From Mesocentrotus franciscanus (Eukaryota; Echinodermata; Echinoidea; Camarodonta; Strongylocentrotidae): 64,000 nt of DNA. The notes beneath the pieces are model-generated. The model ran no database searches and had not been told where the DNA came from. It saw only the letters and a list, made by a program, of their open reading frames with translations. The stretch is taken from assembly GCA_037976565.1 (NCBI GenBank), contig CP137667.1, forward strand, positions 31,052,459 to 31,116,458, given 5' to 3'. The translations under genes were made by a program, and so were the position numbers. Shown here piece after piece: positions 1 to 11,093 of the stretch; position 1 is the stretch's first letter, and each line of letters starts with the position of its first letter.

Positions 1-399
1 CTTGCGTGCTTAAAAGAAATAAGCATTTTTTACATAAAAGGGAATTTTTCTAAAAGGTGCGTTTCTTTCCAGCATCAGGGTGCCCGGATTTACCTGGGTA
101 ACCTTTTTAAACGAATAATATTACAAAATGTGGCACTTTCTCTGTACTTTTGTCGGAAAAACATAGTAATCCAACACAATGTCGTCACTTTTTGCTTTGG
201 AGAAGAGCAAAATAGTGAGTTTCAATTGCAATTCGGTCGCTCTCGCAAGCCCTCACTCGTTACATCGTGGTCAGGCAGCTATTGGGTGACCAGCTAATGA
301 ATAAACTAATCTTTAGCTTTGCTCTGGTATTAAACTTGATTTGCTTGGTTGAATATTGTTGTTGGAATCTACCCATTCATATTAAATGGAACTACCTGC

Positions 400-1150
400 C
401 CGATGAAGACAGTGGCCCGTGACTCCTGTACTCAACACTGGGTGGGGGTTAGTTTGTGGTCAACTTCATTTATGAGACAAATCCAAGCAAACGTTTCCAT
501 ATGAAGATGGATTTTGGTGAAGACAGTTTCCACATCGAGGTCCGGCCTGCCCGTCAGATCTTCAAATACAAGATATTTCTTTATGACGATGCATACTCCT
601 CCGTATACGTCGTAGCCTGAAGGAAACAGTTAAGAGCTGCAGATGGTACTGTCCAGCCACGATTCAGTACCCAAGATTATATCAGGGTCTGTGGAGTCTA
701 TCAGCGAACCAAGTTCTTCCTTTTTGTTTGGCACTATGGCAGTTGATGTTTGATTTCCTTTCTTCAAAGTCCTACGGCAGGGTGGAGATTAAGAAGCTAG
801 TGGTTGATCCGGGCTAGGTGGTGCTGTGGAGCTACCAGTGAGAGTAAACTGTGAAGTAGAAGTCAAGCTGTCATCAAGGTTACTTGTTTCCATTTGAAAA
901 TAATCAAAGATAATGGAGGAGAACTGCGGCATGCCACAAGAGATGCAGTGCCACGAATCATTAGAATGTGCCAGGGCTTCGTAGATTGGAGATGACATTT
1001 GCATGCACTCGACATGACACGATTGGTAACACTGTCGTCACACGCTACACCCCATTGCTTCCATGTAACAGGGCGGTTGCAAATCTGGCAGAGTTACTTG
1101 GTGGTAGGGCCAGGATTCAATTCAAGATAGTGTCTTGCTGTGGCAGGAAA
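400..1150 (-). mobile_element. Degraded LINE, 5' coding part (ELNPGP motif, PHD finger, endonuclease)
   Basis: Reading the minus strand from 1150 downward, the first recognisable motif is ELNPGP at about 1109-1130. It is the core of the 2A-like peptides known from some APE-type non-LTR retrotransposons. A PHD-type zinc finger follows (CISCGMPQFSS at 900-950), then an endonuclease segment with PDIILGTESWL-like residues near 650-690. The frame is broken at least three times, including a stop after ELNPGP and a frameshift in the PHD finger. The reverse transcriptase is not in the window. Family knowledge places this layout in the CR1/L2-like group; the exact clade is uncertain. Confidence 0.72.
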
Positions 1151-2033
1151 TGTATGCGTTGTTTACATCAGGTCTCTCTTGAACTTGCAGAATGTTCAGG
1201 GTTTTCTTGACCATATTTCCGTTGGAGAAAAAGCTTGAAAATTGTCTATGTTTTTACCCTGGGTTAATAAACATTCCATGTGAACTTTGAAGAGGGCGGA
1301 GCATGCGTGTACAAGAAGAATTGTTCTCGTGTTAGGATGATGTTCACTGCAATAGACACGAGGATGATGAAGCACATTTGACGAACATAAATAGTGCTAC
1401 ATTACAATCCTGACAGTGAAAGAAAAAGTCTTGCAAGGCACGATAAAATATGGGTTGATCCTATATATGCTAGTTAACACCATAAAGTCAAGCTACATGT
1501 ACATATGCAAAACATAGTGAGTACATGTACATATCATTCAGTGACAACAATATGGCAAGCTCTACCTTTTAAGTCTAATACTAGAGTTAGAGGTAACAAC
1601 AAATGTCATAGAGAATGGTGATGAAGAGCAGATCATCGAAAAAGAAGCAGACAAAAGATCAATACAGTATTATTCCACACTTGGAGGTGTAGGTATCAGG
1701 TATTTGGAGCTGGGATGCCATCAATATTTTCCACCAAAAAAGTCAATGTGTGTCCACTTCTCAAAAATGCATCACAGAAAGGTGCATATGGGACTGAGAT
1801 GAAGAGAGGTCTGATGCAACAGATGGAGGTTGGTAAATCTTTCCTTTAAACAAAAAATCACTTAACAAAAAAGAAGGTCAGAACCTAACAATGGCTCAAA
1901 TAGCTGCAGAAATACCAGAAAGCCTGACTATTAACCAAAATATAAATGGTAATGCTAGATTTGCAGCAGTTGTATTGCTCTAAATGATAGCTAAAAACAG
2001 GCAATGTACAAATAACGGCACGCCGTAATATCA
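1151..2033. other. No recognisable gene
   Basis: I searched here for the third exon (second Death domain) of gene I, expected 0.7-1.7 kb downstream of its linker exon, and did not find it. There is no long ORF and no repeat that I recognise. Confidence 0.5.
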
Positions 2034-2093
2034 ACTACTACTACTATAACGGATATTACTACACTACTACTACTACTACTACCACTACTACTG

Positions 2094-2127
<34 letters not shown>

Positions 2128-2152
2128 CAAAACTACTAAGACTTCAACAACT
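2034..2152. repeat. (ACT)n microsatellite
   Basis: Imperfect ACT/CTA trinucleotide run, interrupted by GGATATT and ACC variants. Confidence 0.9.
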
Positions 2153-2478
2153 ACTACTATATATTTACTATATATTTTACCTACTGACCATATTTTCCCT
2201 CAGCGCTGCGCGCTTCGGGAAAATATAACTCCAGCGGTCCGAAGAATGTTATATTACACCCCCTGCCAGTCAATATCTGTATAATATATAATGTATATAT
2301 AAAAATATGTCTGTGTGTGTGAATGTGTGTAAGTGTGTGGTGGTGGTGTGTGTGTGGTAGGGCCTACATTGCATTTTGTGTAAAAATATAATCTTGGATT
2401 TTATCAAAAATATACACTTGAAGGAAAAAGGCGTACAATGCATTTTTGTCTATTTTGCAGTATATGAAAACACTGTAC

Positions 2479-2536
2479 CTGTTCAAGCTCGCCCCCTGTG
2501 TCACGGTAGATGATGGCAGCAAGGTTGAGTTATCAA
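2479..2536 (-). CDS. Gene I exon 2: linker
   Basis: Bounded by ctttccacag| and AACAG|GTACAG. Encodes DNSTLLPSSTVTQGASLNR after a split codon, closely matching the linkers of genes II and III (DKSTMLPSSAVTEGTHFNR in II). Confidence 0.65.
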
Positions 2537-4943
2537 CTGTGGAAAGAGGGAGGGTTTGATGTCAAATTAACCGAAATGTGGACGCTGATTATAAAGTGTT
2601 TTATCAAGTGTTACAAAGTTACAATTACTGTTATAAGCTACTGATATCGGTGCATTTAATTTGCAAATTAGTTATAGAAATGTGACACTTGTAATTGACA
2701 AAAAGTATCATGAAACAGGGCAGGTTTGTGTAAAACGAACATGGTCAAACGATAACGAATAATCATTCTTAGAAATGAATGCTGAGTGACGTTTATGCAT
2801 TAATTATTCTTTGACCTTCCATATTCTAGTAGACTTAATATTGTTAAATGTGACTAAATTAAGCAAGTTTTAACAAAGAAAAGAAATAAATGCAAACAGA
2901 GCAATGTGCCATTTATTGTTCATGATGTATATATTAGAGTCTAGGTTTAGAGACGTAGTTTATTTCGAATTACCATTCCACGTTTCCCTTTTTTCCTCTT
3001 AAAGACAATGGCTACCATAAACATAGAGGAATGTTCTTTGTTGAAAATTGAAAATGAATAGTTCGACATACATTTATTTCACTAACTCATATTTGAAGAT
3101 ACATATTAATTTTGGACAAAGCAAAAATGAAAAAGGTACCCTGAAGGGGTCATTAAAAAAAATAAGGGCCCTAAGGGCCGAATTTGAGGTGTCTCAACAA
3201 CGAGTTTTGCTTAGGTAATGTTCGACTACCTGTGTGCCAAAATTGGTGCTTTTATCATAAGGGATACAATTGGGTTAAAAATATGACGTTATGTCTTTCC
3301 ACTATCACGTCCATGATCTGCTTTGACACTTTTGAGCAGTGCATACATATTTTTTTTGTTTAATGTAAATCGAGTTCTTTTTATTTTTCTGTACACACTA
3401 AGAAAAAAATGGTGCAAGGTTGCACCTTTAGGGGTGCAAACCGATGCATGCAACAATAGCAGCACCTTTAGGGGTTAAATCCTGCACCCTTTTTAAAGGT
3501 GCAATCCTGCACCCTTTAAAAGGGTGCTTGATTGAACCTTTTAGGGGACATGTTAGTACCTTTAATGGTTCAATCCTGCACCTTTAGGGGTGCAAACCGA
3601 TGCAACAATAGCAGCACCTTTAGGGGTTAAATCCTGCACCATTTAAAAGGGTGCCAGATTGCACCTTTTAGGGGACATGTTAGTACCCTTAGTGGTTCAA
3701 TCCTGCTCCTTTAGGGATGCAAACCGATGCAATAGCAGAACCTTTAGGGGTTCAATCCTGCACCCTTTTCAAAATTAGGTGCAATCCTGCAACCATACCT
3801 GAGGTGCTGCTATTGTTGCATCGGTTTGCTCACCTCCTGGACAACATGATGATCTTTAAAGTAGCTCCAGCAGCTAGCAGTCCAGTGGAAAGCAAAGTTG
3901 ATCGTTTTCTGCAGACCAACTATTTCCCCACACATGAGTGGATGTGTGGGACTACTGAGTGACAGTATTGACACTGTCTGAGCTGAGCTAAATGTACTAT
4001 TAGACTTGGTAAATCTGCTTCGCTCCTTCCTCGATCTTTTTGTTTAATTCTTGCTCTGGAATACTCTCCTGGTTTAAATCTAACTCTTATCACCCATACT
4101 CTGGGTCTTAAAGGAAGACAAATCTAGCGAATGAATGAAATATATTGTCCGTTAAGATGCCGCCGCTTGAATTTGAAAATAATATTTTCGCTCTAGATGG
4201 CAGCAAACACACCCCTTTTTGCACCCTTTTTTGCACCTTTTTTCCTCAAAAGGGTTCATTTTTATGGGAAGGTTGCACCCTTTTATTTTGCACCCTTTCT
4301 TGCACCCTTTTTTCTTCAATAGGGTTCATTGTTGTGGGAAGGGTGCAAACTCTTATGTTGCACCCTTTTTGAACCCTTTTTCCTTCAATGGGGTTAATTT
4401 TTTATGGGAAGGGTGCACACTTTTATTTTGCACCCTTTTTTGCACCTTTTTTCGTCAATAGGGTTCATTTTTATGGGACGGGTGCAAACTTTTATTTTGC
4501 ACCCTTTTTTGCACCTTTTTTTCGTCAATAGGGTTCCTTTTTATGTAAAAGGTGCAAACTCTTATTTTGCACCCTTTTTTGCACCCTTTTTTCTTAGAGT
4601 GTATGAAACGTATCATAGAACCATTGTATACAAATAATCTCTTACCGGGTTCGGAAGGGCTTAGAACTAGGACTGCCAGGTGAGCAAATTCAGCTTTTGA
4701 TAGTGCCGACCTCAATGCCGCATTTTCCGTCGTAGGGGTTTGCTTATTTCGCCACGTCCTCAGCAAATCCAATGTTCCCATATAATTTCCTCCTTGTTTG
4801 GCGTTTTCGTCAATTTTGCGACCAATATCGGCGGGCCCAAATCCCAAGGCTTTTCCGAGATCATTGATGTCTTCGTTTTTGTGTAGGGCCTTGGCTATTT
4901 TCTTCAAGGTTTCGTCAAAATCGATGTTGTCCACTGAGCTCAT
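2479..4943 (-). CDS. Gene I: Death-domain protein, partial model (two exons seen)
   Basis: Exon 1 (4943-4646) encodes a Death domain and ends at a phase-1 donor (CCCG|GTAAGA). Exon 2 (2536-2479) is a 58-bp linker with a phase-1 acceptor and phase-2 donor. Both exon lengths equal those of genes II and III exactly, although the protein has diverged, which supports the gene model. The third exon is either left of the window or lost. A 1.2-kb TIR element sits in the intron only about 40 bp past the exon 1 donor. The likely role is adaptor-like signalling through Death-domain contacts, inferred from the family. Status is uncertain: intact partial gene or pseudogene lacking its last exon. Confidence 0.6.
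2537..3391. other. Intron 1 of gene I, distal part
   Basis: Positions 2480-2830 are similar to 43060-43400, covering the linker exon and its flanks. No other feature recognised. Confidence 0.5.
3410..3800. repeat. Minisatellite, about 140-150 bp unit
   Basis: The block GATGCAACAATAGCAGCACC recurs near 3445, 3600 and (shortened) 3727, separated by AAAGGGTGC / GCACCCTTT inverted motifs. Confidence 0.75.
4200..4590. repeat. Minisatellite, about 75 bp unit, five copies
   Basis: Five degenerate units, each with TTTTGCACCC, TTTTTTGCACC, CAATAGGGTTCATTT and TTATGGGA blocks. Confidence 0.85.
4646..4943 (-). CDS. Gene I exon 1: Death domain
   Basis: Encodes 99 codons plus one base. The Death-domain pattern is visible: a start at MSSVDNIDFDE, the helix region NDLGKALGF, the conserved tryptophan in LLRTWRNKQ, and a C-terminal ALRSALSKAEFAHLA helix. 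An AG just before the ATG (aatacag|AATG) may be a 5'-UTR acceptor. The coding length of 298 bp equals the paralogous exons of genes II and III. Confidence 0.75.
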
Positions 4944-5713
4944 TCTGTATTTAGTTATTCAAATAGTCAACATTTACAATAAATGAGAATACTCCGTAAA
5001 AGGTCAAAATGCACGAATTTTCGCCAATAGGGCTTTCTCAATGACAACTTAATTATGACATGATAAACAATTTTCGTCAACATCAAAATACGTCAAAAGA
5101 GAAGAATTAACAACTTTAGCTACACAAGGCTAACGACACCAAAATATCAGGTGGTGATAACTACAAAACATACTACGTCAACAACAGTAACAAACAAAAA
5201 CAATTTGATTTTCAAAAGGAGATCACAAAAGATGAGAAGCAAAACGTGTTTTGATGAATATATATTCAGTAATCTCGGGCTTTGATCTATATTAAAGTTG
5301 TGGTACACCAAGAAGAAATAAAGCCAAACCCCAGTGAAAAAAATACTTTTAAAATAAAACATTTTACAAGTTACATAAGGGAACTTTACACTCAATACTA
5401 AGGAGGTTACAATTGCCTGTTTAGACACTCACAATACAATTATTTCCCGTGTGTTTCCTGGCTCAATTTGGTATAGTGCAGTTTTGGCGCTAGTTCAGAA
5501 GTGTGCCCATACTTTGGACCCGTGACTCCCGCGTGGAGAGTACCTGAATATAACATACCCAAAATCAACTAAATCTTCAACAATTGATCAAATAATGGTC
5601 ATGATTTCAAAGTCATTATCTTTTTATACTTGTTTCGTGTCGATTTTCTTATCCTTTCTGGAGTATTTTTGTCTAAAAAAGAAGACATTATAATATACAC
5701 TTTCTCACATGTT
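4944..5713. other. Upstream region of gene I
   Basis: AT-rich, no gene recognised. It may hold a 5'-UTR intron. Confidence 0.4.
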
Positions 5714-5943
5714 TCACTGCAAACCGCTGCACCTGATACAAGTGCATCCTGACGGTGGGGTGCGGGCGGGCGCGCTCGCGGGTGTGAAGTTAGCGATCGT
5801 GATCTCAGATCCTCATTAAATTCATGTAAGTAATTCACATTATGGTGATGATCATGATCATTACTGTCGCTTACTTCAAGCACGCGCGCGTGCCCGCACC
5901 CAACCGTCGGTATGCACTTGTATTGTGCAGCGGTTTGCATTGA
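5714..5943. mobile_element. Palindromic MITE, about 230 bp
   Basis: Two inverted arms of about 85 bp start with TGCAAACCGCTGCAC and contain GC-rich GGTGCGGGC blocks, separated by a short AT-rich centre. It can fold into one long hairpin. The ORF here is a by-product of the palindrome. Confidence 0.8.
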
Positions 5944-7109
5944 AGACTGTGAGAAACTACATTAACTATAATTATACATGAACCTCAGTATAGTTTGTGC
6001 GGTTGTCGATCAGCGGTGGGTTGATGTGTTAAATATGTTTATCAGTGGCAAAGCAAGTCCGTTCCTAATATCTTGTTATGACCACTTGCATTGCTTACTT
6101 TAGGAACCGAAATCACAGAACATAAGTATATACACACTCACCTCACTTATGCCTTGTCCTTATGAATTGAATAACGAAATCGATGTGCTAATATATAACG
6201 CGTAGGCTTCTGCAGTCAACCTTACACATGCATAGAAGTCTGTATTTGATCCCTAACGGGGATTTTGTCTTCTTCATATCACAGTCTAACATACACTGGG
6301 TGTTGTAGGCGTAAGCGAGAAGCGAACAGTAGAGGGTAGTAGACGATCTGGTTGTAGACCAAACGGCGAATCACTGTCGTGGCTCTGCCGCCTCACATTG
6401 TTATCACATGAAGAGGGGTGCTGTTACTTTTAAAAGCCGGTCCGATTGCAACGTGTTAAATATGGCTAATATAAATGATTTTGAATGAGAGCGCATTTTG
6501 AACATAAAACAAAATATATATAAGTTAAGAAGTTATCAGAAAGTATTTTAAATGTTTTAACAGATCTGGAGTGATTATTTTGACTGGGGTTTTAGCAAAC
6601 ACCTCACCTACTATAATCAGGATTGCTCTTCTTGAACCATTGTAAGAGTTTTCAATAAATATAGTTCATTCTTTTTAGAATACGATACATCTGATTTTTT
6701 TAAAAGTCTCTTTCTTTATAAAAATTAATAATATGCACGTAGGCATTCAGTGTTTGTTAATCATGAAGTGGCAAAATGTATTGAGACCTGAATGCTTTTG
6801 GGACGGGCTTAGGGTCCTAAGCGCCCCCTCCTCCCCCTCAAGAACTGCCACTGCTTCTAAGGTGCAATTTTCATATTAAGGATGGTGTATATAACCTATA
6901 TAATATTTCATTTGAATTCATGTCAATAAAATAAATGACTCAAACGGATTACCACTACTGAAGGAGACCTGCTAAAATATTACATGAGAAATCACCACTA
7001 TCGTAATCATACTAGGTCAATCGCTTTATTTACTGTTTGCTTTATATTTGCTTTTAAACAACGTGAATATACCTATGTATTTTATATTTTTACAAGTTAT
7101 CATATACAG
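5944..7109. other. Start of upstream duplicated block, no gene
   Basis: From about 6340, the sequence (TGTAGACCAAACGGC onward) is paralogous to 15975 onward and 24955 onward. No coding signal. Confidence 0.6.
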
Positions 7110-7266
7110 TCAAACCTGCTTTAGTGACCACCTGTCTATAAAGATCTCATTATTTGTATTTATTGAAAAGTGTTTTCATTGAAACATGTATTAAAGAAAC
7201 GTGTATATAAAGACCACCTGGTTTTTTTTGTCCCCTCTTGAGCGGCCTTTATATACAGGTTTCGTT
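7110..7266. mobile_element. Short TIR element (copy 1)
   Basis: Begins CAAACCTGCTTTAGTGACCA and ends with the inverted form TATATACAGGTTTCG. Internal CACCTG and TATAAAG motifs are repeated. Copies at 16780-16965 and 27477-27662 sit at the same place in the other segments. Confidence 0.7.
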
Positions 7267-7607
7267 AAAGAAATCCAATGATTAAATCGGAGTAAGTGGA
7301 TTTTTTAATGGGAATCTTTAACATGTTAGACATTGCTTATTTGCATTAAAACCAAAACAAAAGTTGCGGCCAAATAATGTATGTATGATATTTGCTCAAT
7401 CTCTATAACAGATATTTATTGATGCTTTAAATAAACCAAGCTTTAACACACACAAATCTTAAGGTACTGCAGTAAGCTTTTCCATCACCTATTGAGAGTT
7501 AACATGACTATAGGAAGTAAAAAATAGTATTTAAATTACCCTTAATTTGACTTCTTGAAAATTCTTTGAGACCCTGTTCCTCAAATCTTCAGAGTATCGT
7601 ATCATAG

Positions 7608-7790
7608 TCTTTCATTCACTTGACTCTCAATCCAAGGGTTGAAGGTTCAAATCCCAGCCCTGCACTAACGTCTCTCCACCCAGATGTAAACGGGTACCTG
7701 GCAATTGATGGGGTAACAATTAAATAATTGCTGGGCCTGCAGGAAAAGCAGTACTGATACTAATCTGACTACGATTGGTAAATAAGACCA
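7608..7790 (+). mobile_element. tRNA-derived SINE (copy 1)
   Basis: An internal Pol III B-box-like GGTTCAAATCC lies at 7644-7654 after CACTTGACTCTCAATCCAAG, as in tRNA-headed SINEs. The downstream body is ACCCAGATGTAAACGGGTAC. Relatives at 17310, 28010 and 63740. Confidence 0.65.
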
Positions 7791-8009
7791 AAATATTACT
7801 TGCAGAGGATTCTTTAAAAAAAGTCCCGATGCCCTTAGAAACCTAACATGAGATATTTAACCTGACGTAAATGGTCGATGAGATTACTCGGGCATACTAT
7901 TAACAATAAACTGAATTGAAATAATCCCTTATTAATAGCAAATTACCATTCACAAAGTTTACTTACATTTTTCTGGTATCTTGATCCTGTCCTGGGCTAT
8001 CATGTGACA

Positions 8010-8520
8010 TTTGGCAATTTACACACAGTCTAAACACCATTTTGAAAAATTGTCGGTTTTTGGACAGCCATTTACACTACTGGAAAAAAGATAACAAATC
8101 ATCGGTGTTTGCTCATTCCGATTTTGGGTGGGTAGTGCGCATGCTCGAATTATCGCTCCTCTGCATGCAATCACACAGAATCGAGGAGAGTCACGTGACC
8201 TAAAACTGGAAACATTGGCCGATGTGTCAAAAGCGGGCATTTACACTGCGAAATCGGTGAAATTTCTGCCGGCGTTCCATAAAACCAAACTCCAGAGGTG
8301 GATTTTTCGATTTCGGTTTATCGTTGTGTTTGCCGAACTACCGAAGAAACACCGGATTGTGAGGAAAAATTGATAATTTTTGCTTGCAGCGTAAATGCAA
8401 ATGAACAAGCAAATCTTTCCCTCCTTCCCCACACTTGCACTTTCCCCCAAATGAATAAATAAAACCAAGGTTTCACAGAGATAATAACCGCCCCTTGTCT
8501 TAACCATTTTCAATTATATT
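8010..8520. other. Conserved 0.5-kb block (copy 1), possible promoter or repeat
   Basis: Better conserved and less AT-rich than its flanks, with copies at 17745-18240 and 29115-29640. It contains TCACGTGACC and GTGCGCATGC. It lies 3-6 kb upstream of each minus-strand Death-domain gene. Overlapping ORFs on both strands are not conserved as proteins across copies. Promoter function is inference; an unrecognised transposon is the alternative. Confidence 0.4.
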
Positions 8521-9008
8521 TAAGGACATCTCTTCAGCTGACCTAAATTCATAGAATATCGAGTTAAATCAAAAGCAATACGCAGTAAAACCTTTCTCAG
8601 TCTCTTCTCTAATCTTTCTCTCTCCAACACAGACACTCACGCACACGCACACATACCTATTCTCTCGCATTCACGTTTCATTATGCTGATCCGAGAGATT
8701 AGGAGGAAAAACAAATAGGACATTTCCGAAATGCGTTTTTCAAACTTTATAATCTCGTTTACAGCATCAACTGCACACACAGAATCATCATTATACACGA
8801 AGTTGAACATGATATGAAAATATTTGAGAAAGGGAATATTTGCATATGAAAAATAATGTTTGACATTTTGCGCTCTAAAAGATATAAGTGAAATGTGTTG
8901 TATTATTTTGATGGCATTATAAAGCTAATAATACCATTGAGAAGCAGGCAAAACACACTTCAAAGTTGTATACTCAGGGCTTTCATTAAAAAAATTACTC
9001 GAGTTACC

Positions 9009-9970
9009 ATGCATAATAATAATAATAATAATAATTGTGATTTATATAGCGCATAATAATCATCGATGACAATCCTTTATGCGCTTTTATATTGTTACAT
9101 TCATACAATTTACATTATCACATACATATTACATATTAGGCCTAAATTATTACATACATATTATAGATAATAACATTATTACATACAAATTACAAATTAA
9201 ATTACATCAAATGGAATTCCACTACAACAAACAATAATTACTTTGAAAATAGATAAGTTTTGACAGCAGTCTTAAACATTGCAAGTGAGTTAATTTGTCT
9301 TATTACTAAAGGTAGAGAATTCCAGAGTACAGGAGCGGAGACAAAAAAGGCTCTGTTGCCATACGTCTGTGTGTTAGTAGGCGTAACAGAAAGAAGATAT
9401 TGTGAGGATGATCTGATGTTGTGTTTTGGTGTGTACTGATGAATAAGTTCTGACATGTAGTGTGGAGAGAGGTAATTCTGAGCTTTAAAACATAAAATTA
9501 ATATCTTAAAAAGTACACGTTTTTCAACTGGTAACCAATGGAGATCAAACAATGTAGGTGTAATTGGGTCTCTAGAGCGAGCGCCTGTTATGAGCCTTGC
9601 TGCTGTATTCTAGATTCTCTGAACACGATTCAATTGCTTTTTGGGTAGACCATAGAATAGGGCATTACAGTTATTAACATGAGACATGATTAAGGAGTGA
9701 ACAAGGATTACAATAGATTTACGATTAGGATAATGCCTAATCTGTCCAATTTTGCGAATGGCCGAGACAGCCGATTGACAAGTCTTGGTGATGTGATCTG
9801 ACATTGACAGATGCCTGTTCATGATAACACCAAGGTTGTGGGCTTTTTGGACTGCAGGGATGTTAACTCCATCTACATTGACAATTAGAGAATGTAGTGT
9901 ACTAGGAACAAATCTAGACGTAAAATGTATTACCTCAGTCTTAGAAGCATTGACAAGTAACATGATGCAT
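9009..9970 (-). mobile_element. 5'-truncated CR1/L2-like LINE (copy 1)
   Basis: The 3' end is the ATT microsatellite tail near 9015 with an adjoining GCGCTATATAAATC-like motif. The coding part reads the C-terminal end of a reverse transcriptase: KTEVIHF, NLGVIMNRHLSMSDHI, FDLHWLPVEKR and NRAFFVSAPVLWNSLP. A frame break near 9600 splits the two ORFs (9963-9610 and 9552-9238). ATGCAT at 9009-9014 and 9965-9970 is a short possible target duplication. The corresponding site at about 30123 in segment III is empty. Confidence 0.82.
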
Positions 9971-10825
9971 GATTACATGTAGGCCTACGTCATCAAAAGG
10001 CGCACTGTCAGAACGATGACATCCGATTTGGCTTATGCACCAGTACATAAGTAGAAAACGGTAAGAAATAATTGGCGATATACATGTATAAACGATTACA
10101 TAAAAATTTACCACAAAGATGAAAATGAAATACAATTATACATTTGCATATTTATACCTTATTGTTTGCTTTATTTTCTTGTGGAGCTTTCAGGTACAAT
10201 GTAAACCTTTAATAAGATCTGGATTTCTTTAGCGACACTCAGCAATGTTTTAAAATAATTACAGTATCGTATGGATGTAAAACCTAATTTTATCACGTCC
10301 ATATCACTTGTTGTTTGTTGCATTGCAGTGCATTCAAGAACATTACGTCAAAGCCTGATAACGAAAAGTTATTGTGAACAAAGAGTGTGCTGAATTTTAT
10401 AATTTCTTGTTTTCATAAAGTAGAGGTAATACGCTTTCAAATGATACATACGTTAATTTAATCCATACACGCTTCACCGATCAAACTTGCTCTAAAATTT
10501 GCAGTTGTGATAGATTTTGGTAAAACTGGTGACAACGTAAGAATTACATGCAAACGTGACCTGAAGGAAAAACAAACTTAAAAAACAATAATGAGGGGAC
10601 TAGTTTCATTTTCCTCTTTCAATAATGAGGAAATGAGTAATGCCATCATTATAAAATAAAGGATAAGGAGAATATTTGTTGATTTACCTCTACTTTAGGT
10701 TTTAAAAAGGGCATATCTAGTTCTTAAATGGGTTTGAAATTGTCATTAACTTTATAATATCATTATCAATATTATGTTTTGTTATATGAACCTTAAGAGA
10801 TGTTGTACAATATGACGCTGTTAGT
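9971..10825. other. Intergenic between segment I and gene II
   Basis: Paralogous to 20062-20853. An extra stretch of about 80 bp (10267-10345) is missing in the second copy. No gene seen. Confidence 0.55.
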
Positions 10826-11093
10826 TTACATCTTGTACGCATATCTTAGTCCTCCGATTTCTGCTTTTGCGAGAGCGTCATCAAGATCTTGTGTAAAACC
10901 ACCTGTCTTAGTACTCCAATTTTTCAATATATCCTCAAACGCAGCAGAATAATTTAATTGATGTTTAGCTTTAATGTTATTAGAGTGGTTGATATCAAAT
11001 CCTAGAGCGACGCACAAATCGGTGTAGTTGTCATAGGGCATGAGTTTTGACAGTTTTATGATTTCTCCATCACTAACTCTTCTTTCGTCAGAC
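10826..11093 (-). CDS. Gene II exon 3: Death domain 2 and stop
   Basis: Acceptor caatattgcag| leaves one base before SDERRVSDGE. The domain reads through DLCVALGFDINHSNN, the tryptophan in ILKNWSTKTGG and the last helix LDDALAKAEIGGLRYAYKM, then stops. Confidence 0.75.

Larger units (their letters stand above)
3392..4603. mobile_element. TIR element filled with GGTGCA minisatellites
   Basis: The ends are inverted copies of CACWCTAAGAAAAAA followed by GGTGCA, with a TA dinucleotide on each side (3392-3393, 4602-4603) as possible target duplication. The inside is almost all tandem repeat: units of about 140-150 bp at 3410-3800, and about 72-76-bp units at 4200-4590. No transposase is visible. 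ORFs reading LHPFLHLF-type repeats are translations of the minisatellite, not genes. Confidence 0.7.
2400..10300. repeat. Tandem segment I (Death-domain gene I plus upstream blocks)
   Basis: Order on the plus strand: linker exon, Death-domain exon, upstream MITE (7110), SINE (7608), conserved block (8010), LINE (9015). The same order occurs in segments II and III. Boundaries are approximate. Confidence 0.65.

Noticed and set aside
471..790. Plus-strand open stretch with protein-like composition (NPSKRFHMKMDFGED)
   Set aside because: The minus strand of the same bases reads LINE endonuclease motifs (GTESWL), so this is its antisense.
4145..4637. ORFs rich in LHPFLHLF repeats
   Set aside because: Direct translation of the 75-bp minisatellite.
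8019..8373. Overlapping ORFs on both strands in the conserved block
   Set aside because: Frames are not maintained in the copies at 17750 and 29120.
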